From: Acidobacteriota bacterium
Lineage (GTDB): Bacteria > Acidobacteriota > Terriglobia > Bryobacterales > Bryobacteraceae
Length of the DNA: 64,000 nt
Direction of reading: 5' to 3'
Assembly: GCA_018268935.1 (NCBI GenBank)
Contig: JAFDVS010000050.1
Coordinates: forward strand, 1-64,000
Of this stretch, positions 24,974 to 34,561 are shown one piece after another. The first letter of the stretch is position 1, and every line of letters begins with the position of its first letter. Both the position numbers and the translations under genes were made by a program. Below the pieces are notes generated by a model that had not been told where the DNA came from, ran no database searches, and saw only the letters and a program-made list of their open reading frames with translations.

Positions 24974-26254
24974 CTACGCCAGTTCGCCGCCCGGCGTGAT
25001 TCGCTCCCCATTCAGATAAGGCCGCAGCGCCTCTGGGATCACCACGCTGCCGTCCTTCTGCTGATAATTCTCCACGATGGCGACCCACGTGCGGCCCACC
25101 GCGAGTCCGCTGCCATTCAACGTATGCAGCGGTTCGGATTTCTTCCCGCTGCGGCAGCGAATGCTCGCCCGGCGCGCCTGGAAGGCTTCGAAATTGGAGC
25201 AACTGGAAATTTCGCGGAAGTCGTTCTGGCCCGGCAGCCACACTTCGATGTCGTACGTCTTGGCCGAAGAGAAACCCATGTCTCCAGTGCACAGCACCAC
25301 CGTCCGGTAGGCCAGCCCAAGGCGTTGCAGAATGTCCTCCGCATCGCGGGTGAGTTTCTCCAACTCGTCGTAGCTCTGCTCCGGCCGCGTGAACTTCACC
25401 AATTCCACTTTCTGAAACTGGTGCTGGCGAATAATTCCGCGCACGTCCTTTCCATAGGATCCCGCCTCGCTGCGAAAGCAGGGCGTGTACGCACACAGGC
25501 TGATCGGCAGCTTGTCCGCATCCAGCGTCTCATCGCGAAACAGGTTCGTCACCGGCACTTCGGCCGTGGGCGCAAGCCAGAAATCGAAGTTCTCGCACTT
25601 GAACAGATCCGCGGCGAATTTGGGCAACTGTCCGGTGCCGTAGAGGCTGGCCGAATTCACCATGAAGGGAGGCAGCACTTCTTTGTACCCATGCTCGCGC
25701 GTGTGCGTGTCCAGCATGAAGTTGATCAACGCGCGTTCCAGCTTGGCGCCCAAGCCCCAATAAACGGCGAAGCGCGCTCCGGTAATCTTGGCCGCACGTT
25801 CGAAGTCGAGAATGCCGAGTTCCGGTCCCAGATCCCAATGCGCCTTGGGCTCGAAATCCAACGCCGGCGGTGTGCCGAAGCGCCGCACTTCTACGTTGTC
25901 TTCCGCGCTCTTCCCCGTGGGCACGCTTTCATGCGGCGTGTTTGGGATGGTCTTCATCAGGTTCTGAAATTCTTCATCCACTCCTTTGACGGATTCTTCC
26001 AGCGAGGCAATGCGATCTCCGATGGCGCGCACCTTGGCCTGTTGTTCCGCGGTGTCCTGGCCCGCTTTCTTCAGCTTGGCGATTTCCTGGCTTTCCGAAT
26101 TCCGCTGCGCCCGCAGGGTCTCGGTTTCGGTGAGCGCGGCGCGGCGGCGCGCATCGAGTTCACGGAATTGCGCCACGTCGAGCATCATTCCGCGTGTGGC
26201 GAGCCGGGCCGCCACCGCATCCAGATTGTTGCGAAAAGAAGAAAGGTCGTGCAT
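24974..26254 (-). CDS. serS: Seryl-tRNA synthetase
   Basis: Class II synthetase of 426 residues, the usual length. The N-terminal tRNA-binding coiled coil spans about residues 30-105. Motif 2 is CFRSEAGSYGKD, preceded by the serine-binding TAEVPVTNLF segment. Motif 3 is in TLNGSGLAVGRTWVAIVENYQ near the C-terminus. It diverges from the POT transporter. Its stop lies 3 bp from the operator upstream of the SRPBCC gene, so that promoter starts right behind it. Confidence 0.97.
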   Translation of the reverse strand: MHDLSSFRNNLDAVAARLATRGMMLDVAQFRELDARRRAALTETETLRAQRNSESQEIAKLKKAGQDTAEQQAKVRAIGDRIASLEESVKGVDEEFQNLMKTIPNTPHESVPTGKSAEDNVEVRRFGTPPALDFEPKAHWDLGPELGILDFERAAKITGARFAVYWGLGAKLERALINFMLDTHTREHGYKEVLPPFMVNSASLYGTGQLPKFAADLFKCENFDFWLAPTAEVPVTNLFRDETLDADKLPISLCAYTPCFRSEAGSYGKDVRGIIRQHQFQKVELVKFTRPEQSYDELEKLTRDAEDILQRLGLAYRTVVLCTGDMGFSSAKTYDIEVWLPGQNDFREISSCSNFEAFQARRASIRCRSGKKSEPLHTLNGSGLAVGRTWVAIVENYQQKDGSVVIPEALRPYLNGERITPGGELA

Positions 26255-26309
26255 GTGAGTGGGAAACTTCTATTGTAAGCAAGCCGCCACCTGTGTTTCT
26301 CTATACGAT

Positions 26310-27650
26310 GTGACATCCCCAGCCGCTACCAGTCACCCGCCAGGGCTCCTCACGCTCTTTTTCACGGAAATGTGGGAGCGATTCAGCTACTACGGGATGC
26401 GGGCCATCCTGGTGCTGTTTATGGTGGCTCCGGCGGCGAGCGGTGGACTCGGCTTCGATACGAAGCAAGCGGCGTCGCTCTACGGCACCTACACCATGAT
26501 GGTGTACCTGCTGGCCGTGCCCGGCGGACTGCTTGCCGATCGCTTCCTTGGCGCTTCGCGTGCCGTGGTGCTTGGCGGTGTGGTGATCGCAGCCGGCCAG
26601 TTCGCTCTTGCCGTACACTCCCTACCGTTCTTCTATGCAGGGCTTACGATGATCGCCATCGGCACAGGCCTGCTGAAGCCGAATATCAGCACCATGGTCG
26701 GCAGTCTCTACGGGAAGGACGACCCGCGCCGGGACAGCGGTTTTTCCATCTTCTATATGGGAATTAACGTGGGCGCTGTGCTGGCGCCGCTCGTCTGCGG
26801 ATGGCTGGCGGAGAGCAAAACATTCCAGCAGTTCCTCATCTCCCGCGGCTTCAACCCGGCGGCGAGCTGGCACTGGGGCTTCGCCTCGGCCGGCGTCGGC
26901 ATGCTGCTTGGGCTAACCGTATTGATGCTGCGCTGGCGAACACTGCCCGAATCGGGGCACCGCAAGAGCAGCGCCGGAAAAACAGATCGGGCTCATGCAC
27001 CCTGGACCAACGGTGACACACGGCGCGTGATCGCAATCGGCATCCTGTTCACTTTCACGATTCTGTTTTGGGCTGCGTATGAACAGAAGGGCGCGAGCCT
27101 CAATCTTTTCGCCAAGCAACTGGTTCGCACCGAGCTGGGTGGGTTCAGCTTCCCGGCAAGTTGGCTGCAATCGTTGACGCCGTTTTATGTGATTCTGCTG
27201 GCGCCGGTCTTCGCGCGCCTGTGGATTCGCATGGGCGACAGACAACCCGGGGGGCCGCGGAAGTTTGCCCTCGGGCTTCTCTCAATCGGGTGCGCGATGT
27301 GCCTCCTGGTGCCTGCATCCGCCATGACCGGCGAGGGCAAGATCAGCCCGCTGTGGTTGGCCGCCGTGTACCTGCTCGATGTCATCGGTGAGCTGTGTCT
27401 TAGTCCTGTTGGACTCAGCATGGTGACGAAGCTTTCGCCGCCGCAGATTGTGGGCGTCATGATGGGCGCATGGTTCTTCGCCACTTCGCTGGGCAACAAA
27501 CTGGCCGGCTTTATCTCCGGATTCTTCGTGACCGGCGAGCCCGCGACACTAATGAAACTCTACGGAAGCCTGGGTTTGGGATTGCTGGTGGCGGCCACGC
27601 TGCTCGCATGGCTGGGGCCACGGATTGACCGCATGGCGGAGAGTAAATAG
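26310..27650 (+). CDS. POT/PTR-family proton-coupled oligopeptide transporter
   Basis: Major facilitator of 446 residues with 12 or more membrane segments. The PTR2 signature FFTEMWERFSYYGMRAIL (ExxER motif) is near the N-terminus, and FYMGINVGAVLAPLVCGWLA is the second family signature. It imports di- and tripeptides with protons. GTG 26310 gives the usual short N-terminus (MTSPAATSHPPGLL); a GTG at 26259 would add 17 residues. It diverges from serS. A small secreted protein gene follows 8 bp downstream. Confidence 0.9.
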   Translation: MTSPAATSHPPGLLTLFFTEMWERFSYYGMRAILVLFMVAPAASGGLGFDTKQAASLYGTYTMMVYLLAVPGGLLADRFLGASRAVVLGGVVIAAGQFALAVHSLPFFYAGLTMIAIGTGLLKPNISTMVGSLYGKDDPRRDSGFSIFYMGINVGAVLAPLVCGWLAESKTFQQFLISRGFNPAASWHWGFASAGVGMLLGLTVLMLRWRTLPESGHRKSSAGKTDRAHAPWTNGDTRRVIAIGILFTFTILFWAAYEQKGASLNLFAKQLVRTELGGFSFPASWLQSLTPFYVILLAPVFARLWIRMGDRQPGGPRKFALGLLSIGCAMCLLVPASAMTGEGKISPLWLAAVYLLDVIGELCLSPVGLSMVTKLSPPQIVGVMMGAWFFATSLGNKLAGFISGFFVTGEPATLMKLYGSLGLGLLVAATLLAWLGPRIDRMAESK

Positions 27651-27658
27651 AAGGCTCC

Positions 27659-28132
27659 ATGAAACGTGCACTCGCTGTATGGTTGAGTCTTGCCGCGTTG
27701 CTCCCCGGGCAGCAGAATGACGACCACGATCATGGGCCGCTCACACTGGAAGTGCTGGTGCTGCAATTGACCTCGGCTAGCCGCGAGCGCTTTCGTCCCG
27801 TGATGACTTATCGCGTGGATATGCGGCCTCGCGGAAACTCCTGGTATGAGGCAAAGTACATCCTGCCCGAAGCGCAATCGTGCCGCGTCTATGAACAGCC
27901 GCGGATGCGCTATGTCTGCGAGTGGGGGCTCAAACCGAAGCGCGATTTTGCGGCCTTCGTAAAGCAGTACGAAACACTGCTGGGCCAGGGCTGGAAGCGC
28001 GTGGACGGCACGGGGAAATCCAAGTCCGTGCGATTTTCCGCCGTCGAGCGCCAGCGCAATGGCGACTGGGAGATCGCCGAGTTGGAAGGCGGCATCCGCT
28101 TGACGATCTTCGCCACGCAGAGCCCCGAATGA
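27659..28132 (+). CDS. Small secreted protein of unknown function
   Basis: A 157-residue protein with a signal peptide (MKRALAVWLSLAALLPGQ) and a His/Asp-rich start of the mature chain (NDDHDHG). It contains two cysteines (QSCRVYEQPRMRYVCEW) that could form a disulfide, and a beta-rich pattern. It begins 8 bp after the POT transporter stop, so it is probably co-transcribed. It converges on the kinase gene. No family recognised. Confidence 0.65.
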   Translation: MKRALAVWLSLAALLPGQQNDDHDHGPLTLEVLVLQLTSASRERFRPVMTYRVDMRPRGNSWYEAKYILPEAQSCRVYEQPRMRYVCEWGLKPKRDFAAFVKQYETLLGQGWKRVDGTGKSKSVRFSAVERQRNGDWEIAELEGGIRLTIFATQSPE

Positions 28133-28138
28133 GGCCGC

Positions 28139-30847
28139 CTACTTCAGCTTTGCCATTGCTTCTTCGGTCATCTTCACCTGCAACGCGAACATCTGCGTGG
28201 CCGGGTCCTGCTTCTGCAGCGACGTGAAAATATCCATCGCCCGTTGGTATTCGCGCCGCGCCAGTTCGCGATCGCCGTTCACTCGCGCGATATCGCCGAA
28301 GCGGCGCACCACCAGCGCAATGTTGAAATAGTGAAAGCGATTCTTTGAGCCGCGTGCGATGGAGGCTTCCCAGATGGCCACGCTGCGGCGGCCCATATCC
28401 ATTGCCTTCTGGTAGTTCTTCAACGAATATTCGGCAGTGGCGATCTCCGCCCCGTAGTAGGCGATGTCCAGTTGCGAAGAGGCATCGCTGGCGTGTGGCG
28501 ATGCTTCTGTCATCGCCAGAGCCTGTCCAAAAATGCGCGAAGAGGGCTCCCATTCATCGCGCGCGGCATGGGCCCGGGCGAGGGCCGCAACGGCACGAAT
28601 GTAATCGCGCTGCGCCGTGTGATTGCCGGTGTCCTGTTCCGCTACGCGCTTGCTCACCTCCACCTGTTCCCCCGCCAGACGCAATGCTTCATCCGTGTTG
28701 CGATGCTCTCCGGCGGCGCGATCGAGATACGCGCTCGAAAGAGAACGCAACGCCAGTCCCAGCGAACGCACATGAGCCATATTGTTGGGCTCCCGCCGCG
28801 TGAGTTCGCGCAACTGATCCACGCTCTGCCGCAAGTAACGCAACCCGTCCGGATAATTGCTGGCCCGGCACAAATGCTCGCCCAGATGCATCCGCACCAA
28901 CCCGAGCGATCGCGCCACCTGGATGTTCTCCGGCTGCCCGGCACTTACCTGCGATAGCAGTTGCTCCGACCGCCGGTAATCATCAATGCATTCCTGGCTC
29001 AGCGACTGTGTGTAACGCAGCTCCGCGCGCTGGTTGTAGAGATTCGCCGCGGCTATCTTTACATCCACGTGTGCCGTGTCCGGGCCGGTGAACAAACGAA
29101 GTCCTTCATCAAATGCCGACGCGGATTCGGGACGCCGGTCCATGTTCTTAAACAGCATCCCGAGATTGGCAAGCAGCATGATGCGCTCGGCGCGAACCAC
29201 GGGAGAATCGATGCCCAACTCCCTTCGAATGCGCACCGCCTTCTGATAAGAAGCGAGCGCTGCCGGAAAATCATTGAGGCTCGGCCGTACTGGGCTGCCC
29301 TGCAACTCCGCCACGCGCTCATAGGCAACGGCGAGATCGCGCAGAATGCTCCGATCGGGCAGACCGTCCTTCGTCATGCTATCCAGGTACTCCAGCGCGG
29401 TCTTGGCCACCACGCGCCGCGCCGCACTCGTTCCCGGTACATCTTCCACGGCCCTGTCGATATCGAAGAGAAAGCGCTGGATCAATGTCCGCACCTGGTG
29501 AAAGCGCTCATCGGCACGCCCCTTCTGTGCCAGAGCTTCCGAAGCATTGCGCTGCGCCACGGCACGCTGTTCGGTGGCTTCCTGCATGGCGCGCAAGGCG
29601 CGGGAACGCTCTGCCTCGGCCTGCTGCCGCATCCGTTCGGCAATCTCGGCCTGGCGCAACGCGAGGATCACTCCCACGGCGAGCGAGGCGATGGTCAATG
29701 TCACTGCCGTGACCGGAATCCAATTGCGGGCGAGGAACTTTCGCGCCCGGTAGGTGGCCGAATTCCCGCGCGCCAACACTGGCAAGCGATCGAGATGCCG
29801 GCGGATATCGTCGGCAAGCTGCTCGGCGGACTGGTAGCGCTCGCGCGGCTCCTTCGCCATCGCCTTGTGTACGATCTTTTCCAGGTCGCCAGGGATGCGC
29901 TCCATGGCGACGCTGGCGATGGTGGGCACCTCTTCTTCGCAGATGATGCGCACCAACTCCGTGGCCGAGTAGTTACTGAACTTGTGCGCCGGTTTGCCGG
30001 CCAGCAGTTCGAAAAGAATTGCGCCCAGTGCGTACACATCCACCGATGTACTGACTGGCTGGCCGCGCACCTGTTCGGGACTCGCGTACTCCGGGGTCAT
30101 CATCCCCACGGCCGTGCGCGTCATGGCTTCCGTGGCTCCCTCACCCAGCAGTTTGGCGATGCCGAAATCGAGCAGCTTGGGAACCGCTTCGGCGTTTACC
30201 AGGATGTTGGCGGGCTTCAGATCGCGGTGCACGATCAGGTTCTGATGGGCATAAGCCACCGCGTCGCACACTTTGAGGAAGAGCCGGCAACGTTCCTGAA
30301 TGCTCATCTTGTGCTCGCGGCAATAGGCGTCGATCGTGACGCCTTCCACGTAGTCCAGAATGAGGTATGGCCGTCCGTCCGGGGCAGTACCACCGTCGAG
30401 CAGCCGGGCTATATAAGGATGATCCAGGTTCGCCAGAATCTGCCGTTCCTGCAGAAAGCGCTCAACGGAGCCCGCAAACGTCATCCCGCGATGAATCAAT
30501 TTCACCGCAACTTGTTTTTGATACTGATCGTCGGCACGCGTAGCGAGATAGACGGTGCCCATTCCGCCCGAGCCGATCTCCCGTTCGATCTGATAGGGGC
30601 CGAGCCGCTTCGGCACATCGCTTCGCGATCCATGAATGGCGATCTTGGCGGCGTGCTGCACGGCGACATCGATGCGGCCGAGATTGCTCGAAGACTCCTC
30701 ATCGGCGTCGATCATCTCGCGAACCATGGACTCCATGTCCACGTCGCCGGAGCAGGACTGGGTGATGAAGCGCTCCCGATCGGCTGCAGGCAACTCGAGG
30801 GCGGCATGGAAGATATCCTCCACTTTGCGCCAGCGAGTGGGAGTCAT
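28139..30847 (-). CDS. Ser/Thr protein kinase with membrane segment and TPR sensor region
   Basis: A 902-residue Pkn-type kinase. An N-terminal acidobacterial segment (WRKVEDIFHAALELPAADRERFI) precedes the kinase domain at about residues 85-350. The P-loop is IGSGGMGTVYLA, the Lys is in AVKLIHRGM, the catalytic loop is HRDLKPANIL and the DFG is in LLDFGIAKLLGE; all are canonical. One membrane segment follows (about 380-400, WIPVTAVTLTIASLAVGVIL), then a coiled coil and about 450 residues of TPR-like helices outside. It is a single gene converging on 27659-28132. Substrates are unknown. Confidence 0.93.
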   Translation of the reverse strand: MTPTRWRKVEDIFHAALELPAADRERFITQSCSGDVDMESMVREMIDADEESSSNLGRIDVAVQHAAKIAIHGSRSDVPKRLGPYQIEREIGSGGMGTVYLATRADDQYQKQVAVKLIHRGMTFAGSVERFLQERQILANLDHPYIARLLDGGTAPDGRPYLILDYVEGVTIDAYCREHKMSIQERCRLFLKVCDAVAYAHQNLIVHRDLKPANILVNAEAVPKLLDFGIAKLLGEGATEAMTRTAVGMMTPEYASPEQVRGQPVSTSVDVYALGAILFELLAGKPAHKFSNYSATELVRIICEEEVPTIASVAMERIPGDLEKIVHKAMAKEPRERYQSAEQLADDIRRHLDRLPVLARGNSATYRARKFLARNWIPVTAVTLTIASLAVGVILALRQAEIAERMRQQAEAERSRALRAMQEATEQRAVAQRNASEALAQKGRADERFHQVRTLIQRFLFDIDRAVEDVPGTSAARRVVAKTALEYLDSMTKDGLPDRSILRDLAVAYERVAELQGSPVRPSLNDFPAALASYQKAVRIRRELGIDSPVVRAERIMLLANLGMLFKNMDRRPESASAFDEGLRLFTGPDTAHVDVKIAAANLYNQRAELRYTQSLSQECIDDYRRSEQLLSQVSAGQPENIQVARSLGLVRMHLGEHLCRASNYPDGLRYLRQSVDQLRELTRREPNNMAHVRSLGLALRSLSSAYLDRAAGEHRNTDEALRLAGEQVEVSKRVAEQDTGNHTAQRDYIRAVAALARAHAARDEWEPSSRIFGQALAMTEASPHASDASSQLDIAYYGAEIATAEYSLKNYQKAMDMGRRSVAIWEASIARGSKNRFHYFNIALVVRRFGDIARVNGDRELARREYQRAMDIFTSLQKQDPATQMFALQVKMTEEAMAKLK

Positions 30848-30939
30848 GCTATCTATTCTGCTCGAAATCGAGATGCGATTGGGCGGGCCGGATTCACACC
30901 CGTTTGTGGTTTGCCGATGAGTAGGATAAGGAGGGATCC

Positions 30940-31353
30940 GTGGTAGGCTCGGTGTCAGCGGCGGCGAGCGTCGCCCTGCTCAAGCTCGCACAAACCGACC
31001 GTGAAGTGCGCGCCCACGAGCAGGCCCACATGGCTGCCGCCGGTTCCTACGCTCGCGGTGGGCCAACGTACACCTTCGAACGCGGCTCCGATGGCCGGTT
31101 ATACGCTGTGGCCGGCGAAGTTGCCATCGACGCCTCTCCCGTCCCCAACGATCCGGAAGCAACGCTTCGCAAAGCAGAAGTGGTACGTGCAGCCGCGCTC
31201 GCCCCGGCCGAGCCATCCTCACAAGACCGGGCCGTCGCGGCGCAAGCTTCCCAAATGGCCGCTGAGGCGCAGGCCGAGATCCAGCAGCAGCGGATCGAGG
31301 CTGCATATTCTTCAGGGGAGGGAAGCAGCCAGATCATCTCCCTGGTGGCATGA
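30940..31353 (+). CDS. SprA-like putative metalloprotease (HEQAH motif)
   Basis: A 137-residue protein matching SprA-related/CJM1_0395-type putative metalloproteases. It shows REVRAHEQAHMAA with a zincin-like HExxH motif (His26-Glu27-Gln-Ala-His30), then GGPTYTFERGSDGRLYAVAGEV and ALAPAEPSSQDRAVAAQA. The start is GTG 30940, strongly supported by AAGGAGG six bases upstream. The N-terminus is shorter than in most relatives, which carry a longer leader. It converges on the RACo-like gene; the 3' ends overlap by 20 bp. Catalytic activity has not been shown for the family as far as I know. Confidence 0.8.
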   Translation: MVGSVSAAASVALLKLAQTDREVRAHEQAHMAAAGSYARGGPTYTFERGSDGRLYAVAGEVAIDASPVPNDPEATLRKAEVVRAAALAPAEPSSQDRAVAAQASQMAAEAQAEIQQQRIEAAYSSGEGSSQIISLVA

Positions 31354-32797
31354 ACCGCATGTTCTCGATGAAGGCTTCCTGAAACTCCGCGTCACCGCCC
31401 AGATCCACATGCCGTGTGCGGCGCAATGCTGCCTCAATCATCGCCTCCCGGCGCGACGGATTCAGCAACAGCAATCGTGCTCCACGCACCGCGCTATTTC
31501 CCACCGGCGCCACGGGCGCTTTCCAACTCGGCAGCAAGCCAATTCGCCGCGCGCTTTCCACGCGCACGTAGTTGCCGAACGCCCCGGCCAGGTGGATCGT
31601 GCGCACCACATCCGGCTCCACGGGAAGCTGCCTTCGCAGAATCTCCAAGCCAGCGGCGATGGCGCCCTTCGCCAATTGCAACTCCCGGATGTCGGCTTGC
31701 GATAGCTGCACCGCGCCATCGAGCCGCAGCGGAGCGTTGTTCAGCCGGCCCGATACCGCGATCATGCCCAGTGCCAGGCCCACCGCCGCCGCATCCACCA
31801 GTCCGCTGCCGCAGATACCGCGCGCTTCGCCGCCACCCAGCACGTGACAACGCATCGCGTCGGCTTCGGTTGCCTCCACACGGTCGATGGCGCCGTCGCC
31901 CGCCCGCATGCCCATGCGAATGCGGCCCCCTTCAAAGGCCGGCCCCGCCGCGGTGGATGCGCAGAGAATCCCGTCGCGGCCACCGAGCGCGATCTCTCCA
32001 TTGGTGCCGAGATCCATCAGGGCCATCACCTCCGCTGACTCCGCCATGCCACAGGCAACCAGGCCGGCCAGTAGATCGCTGCCCACAAATCCGCCCACGC
32101 ACGGCAGAAACGTGACCACTTCCGCCTTCCATCCCAACTCGCTGCCCGCGAACGTGCGCGCGCCCAACGCTGGGGAAGAGAAGGGAACATGCGAAAGCGG
32201 CTCCACGCTTTCCCCGCAGAACAGATGATGCATCGCGGTGTTGCCGCACAGCAGCACTTCCTTCACCTCGCGCCCCTGCGCCACTTCGGCCAGCATCGCG
32301 CCCAGCGCACCACGGATGTGCTCGCACAGCACCCCCGGTTCGCGCAGATCAAACTCGATGCGGCTCATCACATCGCTGCCGTGCCGGCCTTGCGGATTCA
32401 GCCCCGCCAGCACGCCGCGAATATCGCCCGTGGCCAGGTCCACCAGTTCCACCACCAACGTCGTTGTGCCCAGATCCATCACCGCGCCGAAGCCTTCACC
32501 CGGTTCGAAGGCTACGCTGGTGTTGTCGGTGAGGATTCGAGCCGACCACTGCTCAATGTCGAGCGTCACCGGCACCGCCGCATCGGCCTGACAAGCGAGC
32601 CGCCACCCGGCAGCGAGTTCGTCCTCGCGCAGCGCCTCGCGCATGCCTTCGGTGATCGGGATCTCTCCGTCCACCAGCCTTACACGGCATCCGCCGCATG
32701 CAGAACATCCGCCGCAAGGAAACTCGAGCCCCAGTTGATACAACTGATCCGATACTGTTCGGCCAGGTTCCGGCTTCAGCCTAACGTATTCCGCCAC
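31334..32797 (-). CDS. Corrinoid protein reductive activator (RACo-like, [2Fe-2S] + ASKHA)
   Basis: A 487-residue protein: an N-terminal ferredoxin-like [2Fe-2S] domain (Cys28, Cys34, Cys37 and Cys69, with an extra Cys31), then an ASKHA ATPase region (VMDLGTTTLVVELVDL, LCGNTAMHHL, MDLGTNGEIAL, HLAGAFGNYV). It matches the RACo/RamA-like activators that reduce Co(II) of corrinoid proteins to Co(I) at ATP cost. It is the fourth gene of an operon with the corrinoid protein, DUF1638 and a UroD-type methyltransferase; 13 bp separate it from the latter. The context and motifs agree well on this role. Confidence 0.88.
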   Translation of the reverse strand: MAEYVRLKPEPGRTVSDQLYQLGLEFPCGGCSACGGCRVRLVDGEIPITEGMREALREDELAAGWRLACQADAAVPVTLDIEQWSARILTDNTSVAFEPGEGFGAVMDLGTTTLVVELVDLATGDIRGVLAGLNPQGRHGSDVMSRIEFDLREPGVLCEHIRGALGAMLAEVAQGREVKEVLLCGNTAMHHLFCGESVEPLSHVPFSSPALGARTFAGSELGWKAEVVTFLPCVGGFVGSDLLAGLVACGMAESAEVMALMDLGTNGEIALGGRDGILCASTAAGPAFEGGRIRMGMRAGDGAIDRVEATEADAMRCHVLGGGEARGICGSGLVDAAAVGLALGMIAVSGRLNNAPLRLDGAVQLSQADIRELQLAKGAIAAGLEILRRQLPVEPDVVRTIHLAGAFGNYVRVESARRIGLLPSWKAPVAPVGNSAVRGARLLLLNPSRREAMIEAALRRTRHVDLGGDAEFQEAFIENMRFMPPGR

Positions 32798-32810
32798 GGC
32801 GACCAGGGCC

Positions 32811-33821
32811 TCAATTCCGGCTGCAGGCGAACTGCGCCATTGCCTTCACGTTTTCTACCGGTGTTCCGCGAGTCACCTCGCACCCTGCGCCGACAATGTA
32901 GCGCCGGCCCGCCTCGCGATGGCATGTGGCAAAGGCTGCGGTCACCGACTCGGGAGTGCCATCGCGCAGCGCCCGCACCGGATCGATGTTGCCGAGCAGC
33001 ACCTGCCCGTCCCCCATCGCCGCGCGTCCCTCCGCCAAAGAAGCAAGAAAATCGAGGTCGATGATCTCCGCTCCGGTCTGCCCCATGCCGCTAAGAATCT
33101 TCCGCGTATTTCCGCAGATGTGCAGCCGCACCAGCACGCCCATCTCGCGAATGGCCGCGATCAGCCTTTTCTCATACGGCAGCACGAACTTCATGTACAA
33201 CCGCGGCCCGATGAGCGAAGCGGCTGCATCGCCAATCCCGATGAGCGTCGCTCCGGCCCGCACCTGCTCGTGCGCGAAAGCGATCTCCATGGCGACGGCG
33301 TACTCGAACAGATCGAAGACAAAAGCCTCATCGTCGAAGAAATCGAGCATCAGCGTATTCAGCCCGCGCAAATCGGCGGCCATGGCGCACGGGCCTTCCA
33401 CCCAACCTTCCACCATGCGCGAAGCGCCCGCCTGCGCCGCCAGCAATGCCACCCCTTCCACACGGTCCCGCATGCGCGGGCTTGTCTCCACCACAGGAAG
33501 CCGCAACCCCCGCAGCCGGTCTTTCTCCGCCAACAGCGCCGTGCTTTCCACAATCGCCGGGGGCTGATTCTCGAACCACTCGATGGTTGCGCCGAGATCG
33601 GAAGCCTCCCGCGCCGGGTCCGAAATCACCGAAACATAATCGAAGCCATATGTTTCGGCGACGGCCATCTGCGCTTCCGCCAAAACCCGGTGATCGGTCA
33701 CGTACCGGCGGTAAGGCACGCCAATCGTATCGGCGGCGAACATCATCGTAATCGGCATCAGCGGCAGGTGATCCACCGGTTCGCCCGCCACCATCGCCAG
33801 GATCCGCTCTTTGCCTGTCAT
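32811..33821 (-). CDS. UroD-family methylcobamide methyltransferase (MtaA/MtbA-like)
   Basis: A 336-residue protein starting at MTGKERILAMVAGEPVDHLP. It has the uroporphyrinogen-decarboxylase fold, but the zinc triad of methyltransferases is present: His and Cys in LHICGN and Cys in VGAGCEVTRGTP. Real HemE lacks this set, so it is more likely a methyltransferase between corrinoid protein and a thiol or pterin acceptor, or substrate-side. Its start overlaps the DUF1638 stop by 4 bp. Whether it is the MT1 or MT2 partner in the cluster cannot be told by reading alone. Confidence 0.85.
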   Translation of the reverse strand: MTGKERILAMVAGEPVDHLPLMPITMMFAADTIGVPYRRYVTDHRVLAEAQMAVAETYGFDYVSVISDPAREASDLGATIEWFENQPPAIVESTALLAEKDRLRGLRLPVVETSPRMRDRVEGVALLAAQAGASRMVEGWVEGPCAMAADLRGLNTLMLDFFDDEAFVFDLFEYAVAMEIAFAHEQVRAGATLIGIGDAAASLIGPRLYMKFVLPYEKRLIAAIREMGVLVRLHICGNTRKILSGMGQTGAEIIDLDFLASLAEGRAAMGDGQVLLGNIDPVRALRDGTPESVTAAFATCHREAGRRYIVGAGCEVTRGTPVENVKAMAQFACSRN

Positions 33822-34549
33822 GACATGCTCCCTTCGATGTGGATGATCTGCTCGTCGAAGCTCGCTGCCATCCGCCCGCCCGGTGGAACAACCAGAAAAT
33901 CGTGCTCCGGCCAATCGCCGTTTACCAGGCGCCGCAGCCAGTCGAGGTTTCCCCGCACTTTGGAAAATTGCCAGCCGCGCTCGGCTGCCTCGGCCGCGGC
34001 CTGTGCCTCAAAGCGGCCATCCGGCTCCAGCCCCGATTCGATATACGTCAATTGCCGGTAATGCTGCTGATAGCGAGTGAATTCCTCAAACAAATAGCGC
34101 CCGTTCTCTTCGCCATAGCGCTCCACGAGTTCGCTCAGCGTGGTGCCAATCGGGTTCTTGCCCATCGAAAGTTGCTGCAAGCCCTTGCCGCGCTCCAGCC
34201 AGCCGGTGGAACGGAAGTATGTGCCCGGGTTGGCATCGAAATATTCCGCGTAAATTTCGCGGCTGCCCATCAGCAGCGCAATGCAGTCATGCGCGCGCGG
34301 CGCAACCAACGGCACAGTACGCGCTTCCAATCCATGCAGCCCGTTGCCGCACAGTGCATACCCCATTAACACCGCATCGCACCCCACGGCCGCATCAATG
34401 CGCTTCTGCAACTCCACGCGCATCGCTTTGCCACCCAAGTCATGCAGGCCTTTGCTCAGAAACTGCACGTCCACCTGGTGCGGCGAATGCGCTACCGCAT
34501 CGCACATTTCGCGAAACAGCACCTCGCAACTGATCAACTGGAACCGCAT
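33818..34549 (-). CDS. DUF1638 protein of the corrinoid methyl-transfer cluster
   Basis: A 243-residue protein with the DUF1638 signatures GYALCGNGLHGLEA, PRAHDCIALLMGS and PGTYFRSTGWLERG. Conserved Cys, His and Asp residues in these motifs (ALCGNG, RAHDC) suggest metal or cofactor binding. The family occurs next to corrinoid methyltransferases, but its biochemical role is not established to my knowledge. It overlaps the UroD-type gene by 4 bp and starts 12 bp after the corrinoid protein gene, so it is firmly part of the operon. Confidence 0.85.
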   Translation of the reverse strand: MRFQLISCEVLFREMCDAVAHSPHQVDVQFLSKGLHDLGGKAMRVELQKRIDAAVGCDAVLMGYALCGNGLHGLEARTVPLVAPRAHDCIALLMGSREIYAEYFDANPGTYFRSTGWLERGKGLQQLSMGKNPIGTTLSELVERYGEENGRYLFEEFTRYQQHYRQLTYIESGLEPDGRFEAQAAAEAAERGWQFSKVRGNLDWLRRLVNGDWPEHDFLVVPPGGRMAASFDEQIIHIEGSMS

Positions 34550-34561
34550 GAGAGGCGGCTC

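Noticed and set aside
28961..30946. 661-codon open frame on the plus strand
   Set aside because: Antisense to the TPR Ser/Thr kinase. The composition (His/Arg/Gly-rich) is that of a shadow frame.
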